Assembly: GCA_019914945.1 (NCBI GenBank)
Contig: CM034113.1
Coordinates: 8,350,850-8,414,849 of the forward strand
Length of the DNA: 64,000 bases
Source: Typha latifolia
Taxonomy: Eukaryota > Streptophyta > Magnoliopsida > Poales > Typhaceae
Direction of reading: 5' to 3'
Shown: in pieces, positions 1 to 15,811 of the stretch
Layout of the letters: each line of letters starts with the position of its first letter
How positions within the stretch are numbered: the first letter of the stretch is position 1
The notes under the pieces: model-generated
Databases searched by the model: none
Told to the model about the DNA's origin: nothing
Seen by the model: the letters and a program-made list of their open reading frames with translations, nothing else
Made by a program: the position numbers and the translations under genes

Positions 1-1442
1 GGCCAGGAAGTCACGGTGGGGAAGGCACCGCGAAGAAGACCAATACACGAGCGTGTCCTGAGGTTATCAGTAAATAAGTTTTTTGTTTTTTTGGCATTTC
101 GCACCCTGCATTATCTGTTTATTTCAGTTTATACCATATCCTTTTAATAAGTTTTTTATTTTATTTTTACATAATTGCAACCGAAAACTTTTAAACACTC
201 TCAGAATTACTATTGCAAATAAATGATCATTAATGTTTATAATTACATGCAAAAGACTAACATATATTCTTTTATTGAAGTTGAGAGCATAAAATATTTA
301 TCACTGGTTTTTATGTAAACATAATAAATAAGATTCTCTTTTAAAAATTTATATAAAGGCTTTTCCATGAGATATGGTTTAAACAATAAAAAGCTATAAC
401 GTGGGGTTTTTCTTTGCAAATTTTCTCATGAAATTAGAACTTACATTTCTCTTGTGAGGCGATACATGGTAACTGCGAGCGATTCGAAATGTTTTTCCGG
501 CATAAGTAGCTTGGATATCATCATTTGCATGATAACCAATAAAGATATCCTCGTAGCCTGATGGTCTCCTGGTAGCTTCAAGATCCATAAACGCACGAAG
601 AGGCTCACCTTGACTTCTCTGAAAAGAATTAATTAATTAATTAATTATACGCACAAAGAAAATTTTAAAACAGTTGAAACTAGAAGAAAATCTATAAATT
701 AATTTATTACGATATTTTACCAAAATTACGATATGCTTTTTGTCTTTATTATCATTAACATCTCATAAAATACTAACTTTTTATCATTCGATCCAGCGAG
801 TAGTCTATAAATTGTTCAAAGAGAAAGTTGATAGGATTTATATGAAAATGAAGAAAAGTTTAGGATCCAAGTGAAATTATCTCGAAATATAGGATCGCGC
901 GAATAAGAGGGAATAAGTTTCTTTATTACCGTCTTTGGAGGAGGAATAGTCTCGGATAACCATACATCCGCCTTATCCACGAGAGCTTGATTCCTACTCC
1001 AGAGGCAGTTCAACCCACAACTACAAGAGTATAGCCCATCCAAGATATCCGGGACCCATGTCACCCACGTCACCGCCACGCTGACGTGGCCCAGGACCAG
1101 CTTCTCGCATTCAACGGCGCCGCCCTGCACGGCTGAGGCGTTGACCTTCCACCCTTTGAACTTCTCCCTAAACTTGGCGCAGCCCACCTCGGCGTCCCAC
1201 CTGTCAAAGGCGGGCAGCAAGTCAACGAAGGGGTCGCTGGACCTCGACCCGATGGAGTCGACGGCGGTGGCGATAATGGCGTCGGCGGTGGGGGTGCGGA
1301 AAGTAGGAGGAGAGGAAGAGGTGGCGAGGAGATATAGGAGGGGGAGGAGGAAGAGGAGGAGGAGGAGGAGGAGGAGGTAACTGAAGAGATAGGAGAAGCG
1401 CTTGGTGAGGGAGGAGAGCTTCGGAGAGAGAGACGTTAACAT
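1..1442 (-). CDS. FUT13: Alpha-1,4-fucosyltransferase (FUT13-like), tandem copy 1, 3' end outside window
   Basis: A Golgi GT10 fucosyltransferase that would add alpha-1,4-fucose to build Lewis-a epitopes on N-glycans. Exons (minus strand): 930-1442, 445-618 and 57 to beyond position 1, all phase 0 with GT-AG introns. Exon 1 encodes a short cytosolic tail, a Leu-rich membrane anchor (about residues 20-40), a stem and the start of the catalytic region (WVPDILDGLYSCSCGLNCLW). Exon 2 carries YEDIFIGYHANDDIQATYAG and exon 3 opens with LVYWSSSRCLPHRD, both typical of plant FUT13. Exon 2 has exactly the same length (174 nt) as in the neighbouring copy at 2395-5026, but I count only 40 of 58 identical residues, so the duplication is not recent. 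No stop or frameshift is visible in the part present. Most of the catalytic C-terminus lies beyond the left edge, so intactness cannot be judged. Confidence 0.85.
627..646. repeat. AATT tetranucleotide microsatellite
   Basis: Five copies of AATT lie in the first intron of fucosyltransferase copy 1, just upstream of its second exon. It is a simple repeat with no inferred function. Confidence 0.8.
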
Positions 1443-2394
1443 GGTTTTTGGAATTTGGATGGGTTGATTGAATTAGAGGGAGAGGAGAACTTGGTTTTAT
1501 ACTTTTGTTTTGCTTATAGCTCGAGATAATATTATTGGAGGGAATCAGTTGCATGAAAGAGACAATCTTATTATTATATGTATATAGATTTCACCACTTG
1601 AATTGTCAACATAATGTTTTATTTTTGTTGAGTTTCGAAAAATATTTGCAAAATAGAAGCTCTAAATTTGTGTTAGTTTGACAACCACCGATTAAGATTG
1701 CGTCGCCAAGTGTATGAAAAAGACATTAAAAGTCAGATATTTTTTTTAAAACTTTTAATCTGTGATAGTTTGCTAAAATCTCAACGAAAAAAAAAAAAGA
1801 AAAAAGAAAAAGAAAGAGTCATACTGCGGCACTGAAATGTTTTAAAAATGTAATTAAGACAAATTATCATCGATTACTTATCGATTGAGAAGTTTGAAAA
1901 TGTCATTTGAATTATAAGTATCCAACACTACGACAGAGTCCATCTTTGAGAACAACATAGTCAAATAACTGCTACCGTAGAATTTATTTATGTAGAACTA
2001 AGAAAGTATTAGTCATTGAAAAGAAATATTTGCACTTCACAACAGAAAGAAACTTATCTAAGAAGAATATTTTTAAAAGACAACTGGTGAAAAAGACACG
2101 GGGGTTGATTTCTCCCCGTTTCTCATAGAAAGTAGTGCTAAGGTTAATAGTTGCATCAACTGTTCTTGATATTTTCAGCATTCAGTATAAATTGACCTCT
2201 GGGCTTCTATAGATTGCATTATAAATTTCGATGAACAACAATAGACTTAGTTTATATGAAAAAGAAGACGACGATAACAACAACAACAAAATTTTCGGTG
2301 TAAATCTATGATATAACAGAACACTGAGGAGATAAATACAACAGATACAGGTCTCTCCAATTAATAATGGAAGCTGTGAAGTAGAACGACAACT
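1443..2394. other. Intergenic spacer between the tandem fucosyltransferase copies
   Basis: This 0.95 kb AT-rich stretch must hold the promoter of copy 1 and the 3' UTR and terminator of copy 2. An A-rich tract lies near 1787-1815. I see no coding potential and no recognisable transposon. Confidence 0.6.
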
Positions 2395-5026
2395 TCACAA
2401 TGTCCTCGCATTTCTACCTCCTTTTCTACTAACCAATTCACACAACCTACAAGGCACCGTGTCAAGGCTAGCCGCACGAGTCTTCACATAGTTACCCAGT
2501 ACGCCGCATCTCCTCCAAGCATGGTATTCTGCATATGCTATAGGGTCATCTGCAAGCGTTTTCACATACAAAGATAATTCCTCGATAGAACTGAACTTAG
2601 AACCATCAATGATGGAATTAGGAGGGACAAAATCCCACACATTGGGTGCACCAAAGTAGATTGGCACTGCACCAGCCTCCAATGCGTAGAATAGTTTCTC
2701 GGTCACATAGCTCTCTGTCTTGGTATTCTCAATTGCAAGGACAAACTTGTAGTGCGACATGGAACAATGTAGGTGGTCCCACCAATGTGGAGTTGCGTTC
2801 TCATTGTTGGAGCAATCTGGGTAGAGGGACAATGCCATATCAAGACCACCGACATTATTCAAGCATTTCCCAAAAGAATGGTGGGGAACGAGGGAGAGGA
2901 AGCTTTTTGCGAGCTGGTCTCGATGGGGAAGGCACCTTGAAGAAGACCAATAAACAAGGATATCCTGATGTACAAGATTGGCAATATAAGTTGTTGGAAA
3001 AATCAAAATTGAAAACAGCATCTAGCCGTGTCTTCTGCAAAATATTGTTTGTTCTACTTGATGCTATACACTTAAGAGGGTAACCTGATCCATCAATTAA
3101 TGTTCATACAGATAATGCAATTCTATGCACCTTAATGAACTACTTCTACCATGACACATCAAGTTACACTTGCTTAAGATAAGTTTTGATTGGAGGACAC
3201 TGTAACATCCTTGGTGTGAAACCTCAACCAAATATTTAATATTATGTTGATACAAAATACGATCTTTCATGAAAAAGCCACTTGTAAATAGGTCAAACAA
3301 TATTATTCATTGATGAAGTTAGACTCAAAAGTCACCAAACTAACCCAATAAAAAACTGGAGATCAGTTGTGGTATCTTCAGACTTGCATTGTGAATTTGA
3401 AACTTACATTTCTCTTCTGTGATGATACGTGGTAATTCCGGCTAATGTGGTACGACTTTCCAGCATATGTTGCTTGAACGTCATCTTTAGCATGATACCC
3501 GATAAAGATGTCCTCCCTGCCTGATGGTTTCCTACTAGCCTCAAGATCCAGATACACACGAAGAGGATCGCCTTTATGTCTCTGGCAAAAGAAGTTGCAT
3601 GTATAAACCAGAATCACACAACAAAGACAGAACAGTCATGTTAAGGCATACATCAAACCTGCACACTCTCGAATACTCAAACATTATCTATTCAGACTTC
3701 ACAGAAGCAGAAGTAATGAAATTAGCATTAAGGATTCTGTGAAACGTAATAGTTTAACATAGTATGCAGCAATGAGAAAGTCATTATTTGTCCTTTTTCG
3801 TATGGGAAGCATCAAATGTAAACATCAATAACAAAGAGGGTTGCTCATAAGTAAATGTACAGGAGGACATATGGTATAAGGCAAACAATAAATGAAGGTT
3901 AAGCACTACTTTGAACAGGTATATCGTAGATTGGTGAACATGCTTGAGGATAATAAATACTAATTTGAAGAGTGAGTTCCTTTTGTAGTCAAAACTACGT
4001 AGAACTCAATTTGGTTCGAGAATGAAAATAGCTAGGATAGGTTAGTTTATTTCTCGGCTTGCTCCATTTCTTGGGAGATAGGAGGATTAATGGCCGGCTG
4101 CTGAATTGGTCTTTGAGAATTTACAGCCTTTTTATGAGCTTCCTTGCCTACTATCTTCAACCTAATTCAGCCTAAAGATATTCTAATTTATAAGTCCTCT
4201 AGATCTACCACTTACAGTGACCGAATTTCTCAGAGAGGCATGTGCCTTGTACAGATTATATTTCAAAAGTAACTGCAGACTTTCTTCAATTCCTCTCTTC
4301 TTTTAAATTGCAATATCAATTATTTAGAGTAAAATTGAAGAATTGCTACTACCTAAGCTATCTACAGGTACAGTTGACATGATCTCAAAATTCCTATATC
4401 AGAACCTAACATTCCAAAACTCCTCCCGCATGCTCCCCAATCCACACAAAATGGCATAAAAGATTGCCCCTTTTCACTGAATCCATCATAAAACTGGTAT
4501 CAGTACCAAATCAACGTAATAAAATGGACCAAAAATCTACCTTCATTGGAGGCATGACATTCTCGAACAAGAGCGCATCAGGCCGATCAACGACAACTGC
4601 GGATTTGGTCCAAAGACAACTCATCCCGCACCGGCACGAGTACAACCCGTCCAAGCTATCCGGGATCCAAGTCCACCCCTTCACAACGACGCTGACGTGG
4701 CGGAGACGGAGGGCGGCGCAATCACCGGCATCGGGGTCCTGGATCGCCAACGCGTCCGCCGTCCACCCCTTGTACTTGTCCTCGAACCTGGAGCAGCCCA
4801 CCTCGGAGTCCCAGCGAGAGAAGGCGGCGAGGACATCGGTGAAGGAATCGTTGGGCCTCGAGCCGATGGAATCGACTGCGGTGGCGGTGGTGGTGATGGT
4901 GGGAGTCGGGGTCGGGAGAGGAGAGGTTAGAGAAGGGAATTCGAGGGAGCCGGAGAGGAGGAGGACGAGGAGGAGAGCGGAGACGAGCATGGGGGCGAGG
5001 TAATTGATGCGCTTTAACGGAAGCAT
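2395..5026 (-). CDS. FUT13: Alpha-1,4-fucosyltransferase (FUT13), tandem copy 2, complete
   Basis: GT10 fucosyltransferase of the plant FUT13/FucTC type, which transfers fucose from GDP-fucose to GlcNAc of N-glycan antennae (Lewis-a synthesis) in the Golgi. Exons (minus): 4541-5026, 3408-3581 and 2395-2964, all phase 0, giving 409 residues; Arabidopsis FUT13 is about 400. A type II membrane anchor lies near residues 9-30. The donor-binding region is well preserved: DILVYWSSSRCLPHRD, HHSFGKCLNNVGGLD, SHYKFVLAIENT, ESYVTEKLFYALEAGAVPIY and the C-terminal SLDTVPCRLCELVSRKGG. A GA-rich run sits directly upstream of the start codon (5027-5040). Compared with copy 1, this copy stays closer to the family consensus and is the better candidate for the ancestral function. 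Confidence 0.93.
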
Positions 5027-6015
5027 AGAGAGAGAGAGAGGGGATTCCGCCGCGGTCCAGAGATGAGACGGAGAAATTGTACAGTACAGTTAATTCTATC
5101 TTTCTTCCGGGGTTATTTTAAAAAAGTACTCTTTTACTTTTTTTTAACTGGATGTTTGCATATCACCACCTCTCTTTCTGCTTAATTATGGAAACTAATT
5201 AACTATCTTTTCCTTATTACAAATTAACTTCTCCTTCATAATCTCATTCCGATAAATTTTCCAGGTGAGCAGAGCTGCGAGTAATAGTAACGAGGAGTGT
5301 GGGGTAACCAGAGCTGCGAGTAATAGGGGAGCAAGTACGCGCTGAGAACCGCGAGGCGGGTCGGGTTCAAATGTTGCTCACGAGAATATCCAATATCCAA
5401 CATTGGCCTGTATTCCGATATGGGTCTCTGTTCTGGAACAGGATCCGCTTAGGTTCAGACTCGAATAATTTTGTGCCCGGATTCGAAGAGCCCGACAAGA
5501 ATTTTATTTTATTTTTTCTTTTTTGAGATAATTATAATTATAATTTTTTAAATTATTATTCATTTTCATATAAACCTATTATTATATTGCTTATATAAAA
5601 TTTCTAAAATGTCTCTTCGATTATTAATTTATTATTTTTTTAACATCTTTAAAAAAACGAGAGATTAAACAGTACAGAATATCAAATATTATAATAAATA
5701 ATAAGAGAGATATAGAAAAATATACAATATTTTAAGGAATGGAGGTGTAATTAACTACTTATTTTTCGTTAAAAATTAAATATAGTACAATATGGTAATT
5801 GGAAAAGTAGAGAGTCAAATGAAAAATAATAAAAAATAGCGATGTGTCACTTTGACCTTGATCGCTGAGTTCTAGTAATAAAGAATTGTTATATATGTGT
5901 ACAAAATCCAATGCCACAAAGCAAAATCTACTGATTCCAAGATATTATATTAAAAACACTATAAGTATATTCCTCTCATTGTGGAGGAGCTGAGTTCCTC
6001 TTCTTCTACTATTCA
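5027..6015. promoter_or_regulatory. Divergent (head-to-head) intergenic region FUT13 / BASS3-like
   Basis: The 989 bp between two start codons pointing away from each other must contain both promoters. It holds a direct repeat of CAGAGCTGCGAGTAATAG at 5270-5287 and 5309-5326 (39 bp apart), followed by a GC-richer block to about 5500 that stands out from the AT-rich flanks and may be a decayed mobile element. No open reading frame is seen. Confidence 0.6.
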
Positions 6016-8750
6016 ATGCCACTCTCAATGTCTCTTCGCCTCCCTCTATATCCTATATTCCCCCACCCCCAATTGCTCGCTCTCCGGCCTCGAAGATCAA
6101 ATTTTGGTAGAACCCAGAAGATCCTGACCGTCAGATCTCTCGCCGGAACCCCCAGTGAGACCTCTTCGGAGAAGCCCAGATGGGAAACCGCGCTCGCTAC
6201 AGCGGCGAGCCTTTACCCTCTCTATGTGACCGTCGGTGGGGCGGTGGCTTGCGTAAAGCCATCGGCTTTCGCTTGGTTTGTGGAGCGAGGACCGGCTTCT
6301 TATAGCTGCTCCCTTGGTTTTATAATGCTCGCCATGGGTCTCACGTTGGAGCTGAGAGATTTGTTCGGTATTCTACGCGATAGGCCTTTCTCTGTAAGTT
6401 ATGAGGAATGCTCGAAGAAATTAGGAATTTTATGTGAAATTTTTTACATGCATTGATGATATCTTTTTTGGTTGAATTGGGTGGTGGGTATGGAAAATAA
6501 CGAAGAAGCAAAAGATGAATGAATGGAAAGAGTACTCTCTTTTTCAGGAAACATTTAGACTTTCTCAATTTAAAGTAAACTACTTATCTGAAACGTCCAT
6601 GATTTGTTCTCCAATGTCAATTTTGTTGGTGGTTATTGATAAAAGCGAGAAGAAAAAGGAGAGAACAAAATTATGCCTTTTTTTATTCTTTCTATGAATG
6701 GTTCGCCCTTTCATGGGCATTTTAGAGTATGGAAGAAAATTGATTGATTGAATAGACTGACAGAGGTGTCAACAATTCATAATTGAGCCAATTATATTGT
6801 GAAATTCTACCTATGCTTTTCATTGGAGAAACGATGCATTATAAGCTCTCTCTGCTAGCTTCAATTGCTTCTAGTTGCAATTCTTCAGGCATTCAAATAC
6901 TCAATGTTATTTGTTTCTGGGTTTAGTTATTTAATAATTATTTCCTTCTGCAATATGGCAGATATTGTTTGGATGTGCAGCTCAGTACACAATAATGCCA
7001 GTTTTTGGAGCCATAATTAGCAGAGCACTGGGGCTTCCGCCATCTCTTTCAGTTGGCCTAGTTCTTCTGTCATGCTGTCCTGGGGGAACTGCATCCAATG
7101 TGGTAAGCTGTTCACTTGTATTCTCTATCATTCTACCTTGGTTGCTCCCTTGGCATTAGAAGTGGAACATTCTTGATTTGGTCCTGTCTGGCTATTCACA
7201 TAACCGTACCTTTAGGTTCTCACCATTTTATTGTCTACGGAAGAAACATATAATGATTCATTGCCATAGATACTACATTGCTGTACTATATCATTCAGTT
7301 GAAAGCAAATGAACAAACACAAATGGGGAAAGGATATAGATTTAGTGCTTGCTATACCTCCTGGTAAATTTTTTTGATCAGTTTTTGACTTCTCCATCCA
7401 TTTATCTGTTCTTTTAAAAGTAGCATTTCAGGTGACTTTAATTGCTCAAGGAGATGTGCCATTGTCAATCGTGATGACCGTATGCACCACCCTTTCTGCA
7501 GTGATTCTCACCCCACTGTTAACCAAAATTCTCGCTGGAGCTTATGTTCCTGTGGACGCCTTGAAGCTTTCTCTAAGTACCCTACAGGTAAAATTAGCCT
7601 CCCTTGAGCCAAATTTACCTTCTTTCTTTTGTTAATTTTAACTTATTTTTCGTGTAGGTAGTTGTTGCTCCAATTTTGTTAGGTTCTTACTTGCAAAGTA
7701 CATTCCCATCCATGGTAAAAGTAGTCACACCCTTTGCTCCCCTTCTTGCTGTATTATCTTCCTCACTTCTTGCGTGCAGGTACGAGTTGAGCATAATGTG
7801 TTGTGTGTTCTCTTCATTAGACATGACATCTTATGTGCCTTGTTTCTATGTGGCAGTGTCTTCTCGGAAAATTTTGTGCGTCTAAAAGCGTCACTTGCAA
7901 ACTCATCTTATGTTTCTGACCTAGGTCCAATTTTCGGTAGTCAAGGCTCAATATCTGGAGATATAGGGACTGTAATACTATCAGTTCTCTTGCTACATTT
8001 AGCGGGCTTCTTTGTGGGGTATGATTTAGCTTCTCAACTTTAGAATATTTACCACCTATTCGAATCTCTATCCAAGTAATGTTAGGGATTCTGAAATGAA
8101 CATTATTGTGAAAGTTGTCTTTCCTCTAATACTGAAAACGTTTTCTCAACAGATATCTATCCGCAGTTATATGTGGTTTTGGAGAAAGGCAGAGACGTGC
8201 AATTTCAATTGAGGTATTATACACAAACTTCTCCTTATATTAATTCAGATTCACTTTTTACAAACTGTTGCATGAACCAAGTAACAGAAGCAATTGACCC
8301 AGTATATTGGGATATTTCCATCCTTTTCTTCTTTTTTTCTTCACATGCAAATGAATGAATGAAGAACTATTTCAACTGTGTAATCTCTAGTAAAAAATTA
8401 AAAACCTTCTATTCTTTGTCTCAAAGGCATCACTAGATATCTTTCATTTTTTCATTTAGCACGCAAAATGAATACTTCAATCTATGATTAAGATTTGGTA
8501 CCAGCATCATAACTTTATGCTAAAAATGCATGAAAAAAATAATTTTTTTTTGCAAATATTCATGCAGGTCGGCATGCAAAACTCTTCCCTCGGGGTTGTA
8601 TTAGCAACTGCACATTTTTCATCCCCCTTGGTTGCCTTACCTCCTGCACTCTCTGCTGTCCTTATGAATATCATGGGTAGCACATTGGGTTTCATATGGA
8701 GATATCTCGATCCATCCACCACCAAGAATGAAACTGAACCCAATGATTGA
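6016..8750 (+). CDS. BASS3: Plastid sodium/metabolite cotransporter, BASS family (BASS3-like)
   Basis: A bile acid:sodium symporter family carrier, predicted in the inner chloroplast envelope. The substrate of BASS3 is not known to me. Exons: 6016-6393, 6962-7102, 7432-7587, 7658-7779, 7857-8018, 8153-8213 and 8568-8750, with phases agreeing throughout and a 400-residue product. The N-terminus is rich in Arg/Ser/Pro and poor in acidic residues, like a plastid transit peptide, up to about residue 55. About nine hydrophobic segments follow. Family motifs include [60 protein letters not shown] and [20 protein letters not shown] (sodium-site-like and crossover helix regions). BASS3 is preferred over BASS1 from remembered similarity only. 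The family call is firm; the member is less so. Confidence 0.85.
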
Positions 8751-11700
8751 ATTATCAAGTTGTGTATGTATGTATGATAAATTTTCTGTCTTATTAGATG
8801 TACCGAATTTTGGTTAGGTTCCTCATTCATAAGATCTCTTTCACCTGACTTGCTGATTGGTTTCATTCAGAAATTAAGTATTATTTACTCTCTGTCATGA
8901 AGTGCTATGCATGTCCCCCCTTATTTTATATTTGGAATTTGACTTTGACAATAATTGTATTCCTCTCTGAACATTCATAAGCTAAAATGTCTGTGAGCTG
9001 TAAACTGAATGGCACTCAGTTTTCTCCTATCGATTATTTGCCCTTTGTATTAGAAAATGTCCTCGAACGAACAATTATGTTGAAAAGAGACCGAATCAGT
9101 CTCTGGTTCTAGAATTACTTTCTGAGATTTTAAATTTATTATAGAAACTCTATGCTCTGTTATTGTGTAGAAAGCCCTTACAGTTTGCAATTTTTTTAGA
9201 ACTGCTTACTGTGTCAATTCAAACACTTATTAATCTCTGTGGATCTATTTAGTAGTTTAGTGAGATTTGACTCTAATGAAAGATTTTGAAGTGTATTTAT
9301 ATCATTCTACATTCTTTAAAGTACATTATAATTCATTGACCATTTCAGTTGAAATTTCTTTCTCTTTTTTTTTTAAATTGGCTACAGGGTTTCAGTAAAC
9401 AAAACAAAGTGCTGCTGAGCTGGCTTTTTGTCTCTGTTCTTCTTTTTAATATCCCCTTGTCATGTGATGATGTGCTGAGAGTCAATCTGAAAGCAAATTT
9501 GATGGACAAAATCAAAAGCCTCACACTTATTTTCCTATCAAAAACTACATTTAATTCTTAATTTTGAAAAGCTCATCTTTTTTATTTGTTCATGAGTAAT
9601 ATATTAATTAGTTTTTTTTTTCACTTCTTTGTAAACCTAGGCAAATAGGAAGGAAAGATCATTTTAATAAAAATTCAGAACAAATTGAGAATACTTGGAC
9701 AGGTTATTTTTATTGCATGAGCAAGTAAATTTTTTTTCATTTTTCTTTCTTTCCAAGAAAGATAAGCTCTTTACAACTATACCATGTATAAGTTTTTTTT
9801 TCCCATCATAAGCATGGTATATGACTCTAATTTTGTCCAAATATGACATTTATGTGGATAAAGCAAGTACATCATACCATTCTTTATTCATCCTATTCCT
9901 AATGGCTTCCATCATCCACAGAAGAACCCCTAACTCTTTCCCATCCCCACTTTGTTTATATTTGAACTATTGTCTCCTTGTTTGGAATCTAATCAAGTAG
10001 AATAGGGCCAAAACTAGATATTTTAATAGAAGAAAAAGATCATGCCAGCCATGCCAGCCTATTCCTTGTGCAATGAAAAGAAAAAGGAACAAGAAGGAAT
10101 TGAGCAGAATAATTAAGTAAAGAAACCACTATGCAAGCCAATGGATTTAAGCCCTTACCTAGTATTTTGGTATTATTTATGATCTCATACCATGTGGATT
10201 TTTTCTTTGTTTTTTTAATAAATATCATGTGGACCTTCGAATCCAATGAAACCAAATTAGAATAGATCCAATAAAATTTAGGGTTAGGATTCATGTGGGG
10301 GTCGATTCGAGCCAACTATAAGATGCATGTCAAAGTATCAATCACACGGATATCCGTATCCGATGATTTTGATTACACTCGTCTACAGTTTCATATTTCT
10401 CTTTTAGCATATAGCATAATTAGTTATTATGATTGAGACATTAGTGTACATCCATTTGATGCCGGGACCAACCTATACAAAAACTGCTCTCCAAATTTAA
10501 CTTAGGATATGTCATTTCTTATAGCAAATTATCTTTCTATTATATTATTCTCCTCGAGATATCAATTGGGTCTTGTTACAATAAAGAGGGTGATTTGCAT
10601 GAAAAGAAATCTCTTAGTTATGGTATAAGCAGTTTCGGCTCTTAAGTTTTTGAATAATAAATTTGAGCTATTTCATTCATTTAGCGCTTATTCAAAGCAT
10701 ACATTTAGATGTCTACTTTGGCAAAAGTAAAAAACATATATTTTAATTTAGATAGTTAATATGTGCTATTTTTTTTACTAAATTTAAATGTGTATTTTGG
10801 ATTAATTTAAATTATACTTTTTTTTATTTGTCTTCGTGTATAATTTTAGGACACAGATACATTTTCTTTGTACTCTGTTTGTTTGGACTAAATGAGTAAA
10901 AGAGGTCCAAAAATATAATTAAAAAATTGAGAGGGTTTCCAAAAATAAAAAATATCATAACTAAATGGCTTCTTTATGCAAATTGCCCTAATAAAAGACT
11001 AAAAAAAAAAATCATAGATTCTCTCTGTTTTAGATAAGGATAGGACTAATTCCATCTATATCCAAAGTATCCAACCTTGCATCTGTTAAACGTGGAAAAT
11101 AGAAAACGGAAATCTAATTAATAAAAGAGATGTAGATAATGAATGGGACCATATTAATTAAAGTAGCATTCAGTTTTAATACTTGATTATTGCCAAATGC
11201 TAATTAACAGTTAATCTACTCCGTTGTGGTTCCTTAAATAAAATAAATGTTAGTTATCCAAAATCTTCCACCTTTATTTATTTATTTATTTATTTATTTT
11301 TTGAAATCTTCCACTTCTTTTTTTAAAAGGAAATCTTCCACTTCTTTAAAAGAGGATTCTCTGCAGTATGTTGCAATAGTAAGACCAAATAAATTATTGA
11401 ATTCGTTTTAAGTACTACCCAAAGGCTGCCAAATATCAGGTTGTATTAAATTCCTGCAATAAATGGATGCAGAGGATCTTCTCACAGTCCCCTGGACTCA
11501 TATCGTGATAGATTATGACGTGCATCGGTGCACAAAGGAGGAAAAAATGGAGGAAAAAAAAGAGAGGGCTTTAAAATTGATAGAGATTGAGTAAAGAGAA
11601 ATTTCCTTCCTTCTTCTTCCAACCAATGGTATTAGATATGACCTCTTCTTCCCTTCTCTTTCTTCCTTGACCTCTCTTCTCGTCTTCCCACCTTGGTATC

Positions 11701-11942
11701 TCTCCAGAGACCTCACCTTTCCCCTTCTATGTCCCCCGCCCAAAACCTCATTTTCGACCCACTTCTTTCAAGAACACCAATCTTCAAGATCCAATCTTTT
11801 GGCCTTCCCCTACCTTTAAATCGACTTTTCTCGAGGACCCATCTCCAGCTCTGTCTTTGAAGGTCAAAAACCTTGGATTTCCTAACGGCCCATCACAAGA
11901 TTTCGTCAAAGAAGGAGCTTTTCTTGCATTCCGAGTGGACCC
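8751..11942. other. Intergenic region before the CDPK gene
   Basis: About 3.2 kb of AT-rich DNA containing the 3' UTR of the BASS gene and the promoter and leader of the CDPK. It has simple repeats (TTTA-type near 11275-11300) and several T-runs. From about 11580 to 11942 it turns CT-rich, as expected for the CDPK 5' UTR. No gene was found. Confidence 0.6.
11275..11300. repeat. TTTA tetranucleotide microsatellite
   Basis: About six tandem TTTA units lie upstream of the CDPK leader. Simple sequence, no other role visible. Confidence 0.8.
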
Positions 11943-15121
<3,179 letters not shown>

Positions 15122-15811
15122 CAGATTTTGGAGAGCCTTCGAGTTGCTTTTTTCCCGAGTTTGAATGATAATTATGTTTATGGGAAGCATGGAAACTGGA
15201 AACTCGGTGATCCCTGTTGTTGTTATCTTATGAAATTTTTTTGAAGAGGTTTGCATTTGAAAGAACAATATAGAAAAGCATCTTTGTAGCCAAACTCCAA
15301 TTTCTTCAATAGTTAATGTATGCTTATATTTGGAATTTTGAAGGCCTGGTTTGGTAAAAGTGTCTTTCTCATCCATTTTCCAAATCCACAATTGTCATGG
15401 AGAATTTCAGTATACTAGCCAGTAAGGCTCATTATTTTATCAACATCTCAAGCAATCACTTAACAGACTGAATAATATTTAAAGCCGATCTGAAACTGCA
15501 ATTTTCTGATCCTGGATTCTTAACAGGATTGTCTGCATTTGGCTCTCACATGGAAATATTCTCTCTTCTGCACTTGGTAGATATTGCAAAACTATTTTGC
15601 ACACATATACTTGTTTTAATCTGGGGCAATTTTTTGCAATGCCAGATAAGTCCACCTTCCAAGTATGACGGTTCAAATTGGACCTTCAACTTGTAACAGC
15701 AATTTGGTATTCATAAACATTTCATATCATAGTGTAGCAAGAACATTATGAATGTGGTAGCCATCCTTTTGAAATCCGATTTTTTGTTTTTTTTGTTTGC
15801 TTGATTGCCTC
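15122..15811. other. Convergent 3' intergenic region (CDPK / INTS3 homologue)
   Basis: This 690 bp region separates two stop codons that face each other and should contain both 3' UTRs and polyadenylation sites. No other gene or repeat is seen. Confidence 0.6.

Noticed and set aside
1222..1554. Pro/Leu-rich frames on both strands around the first exon of FUT13 copy 1.
   Set aside because: They come from the CTC/GAG-rich codons of the Leu-rich membrane anchor and its promoter, not from a separate gene.
8507..8866. A 119-codon minus-strand frame over the last BASS exon and 3' UTR.
   Set aside because: The plus strand encodes the conserved final transporter helices here, and the minus product matches nothing known.
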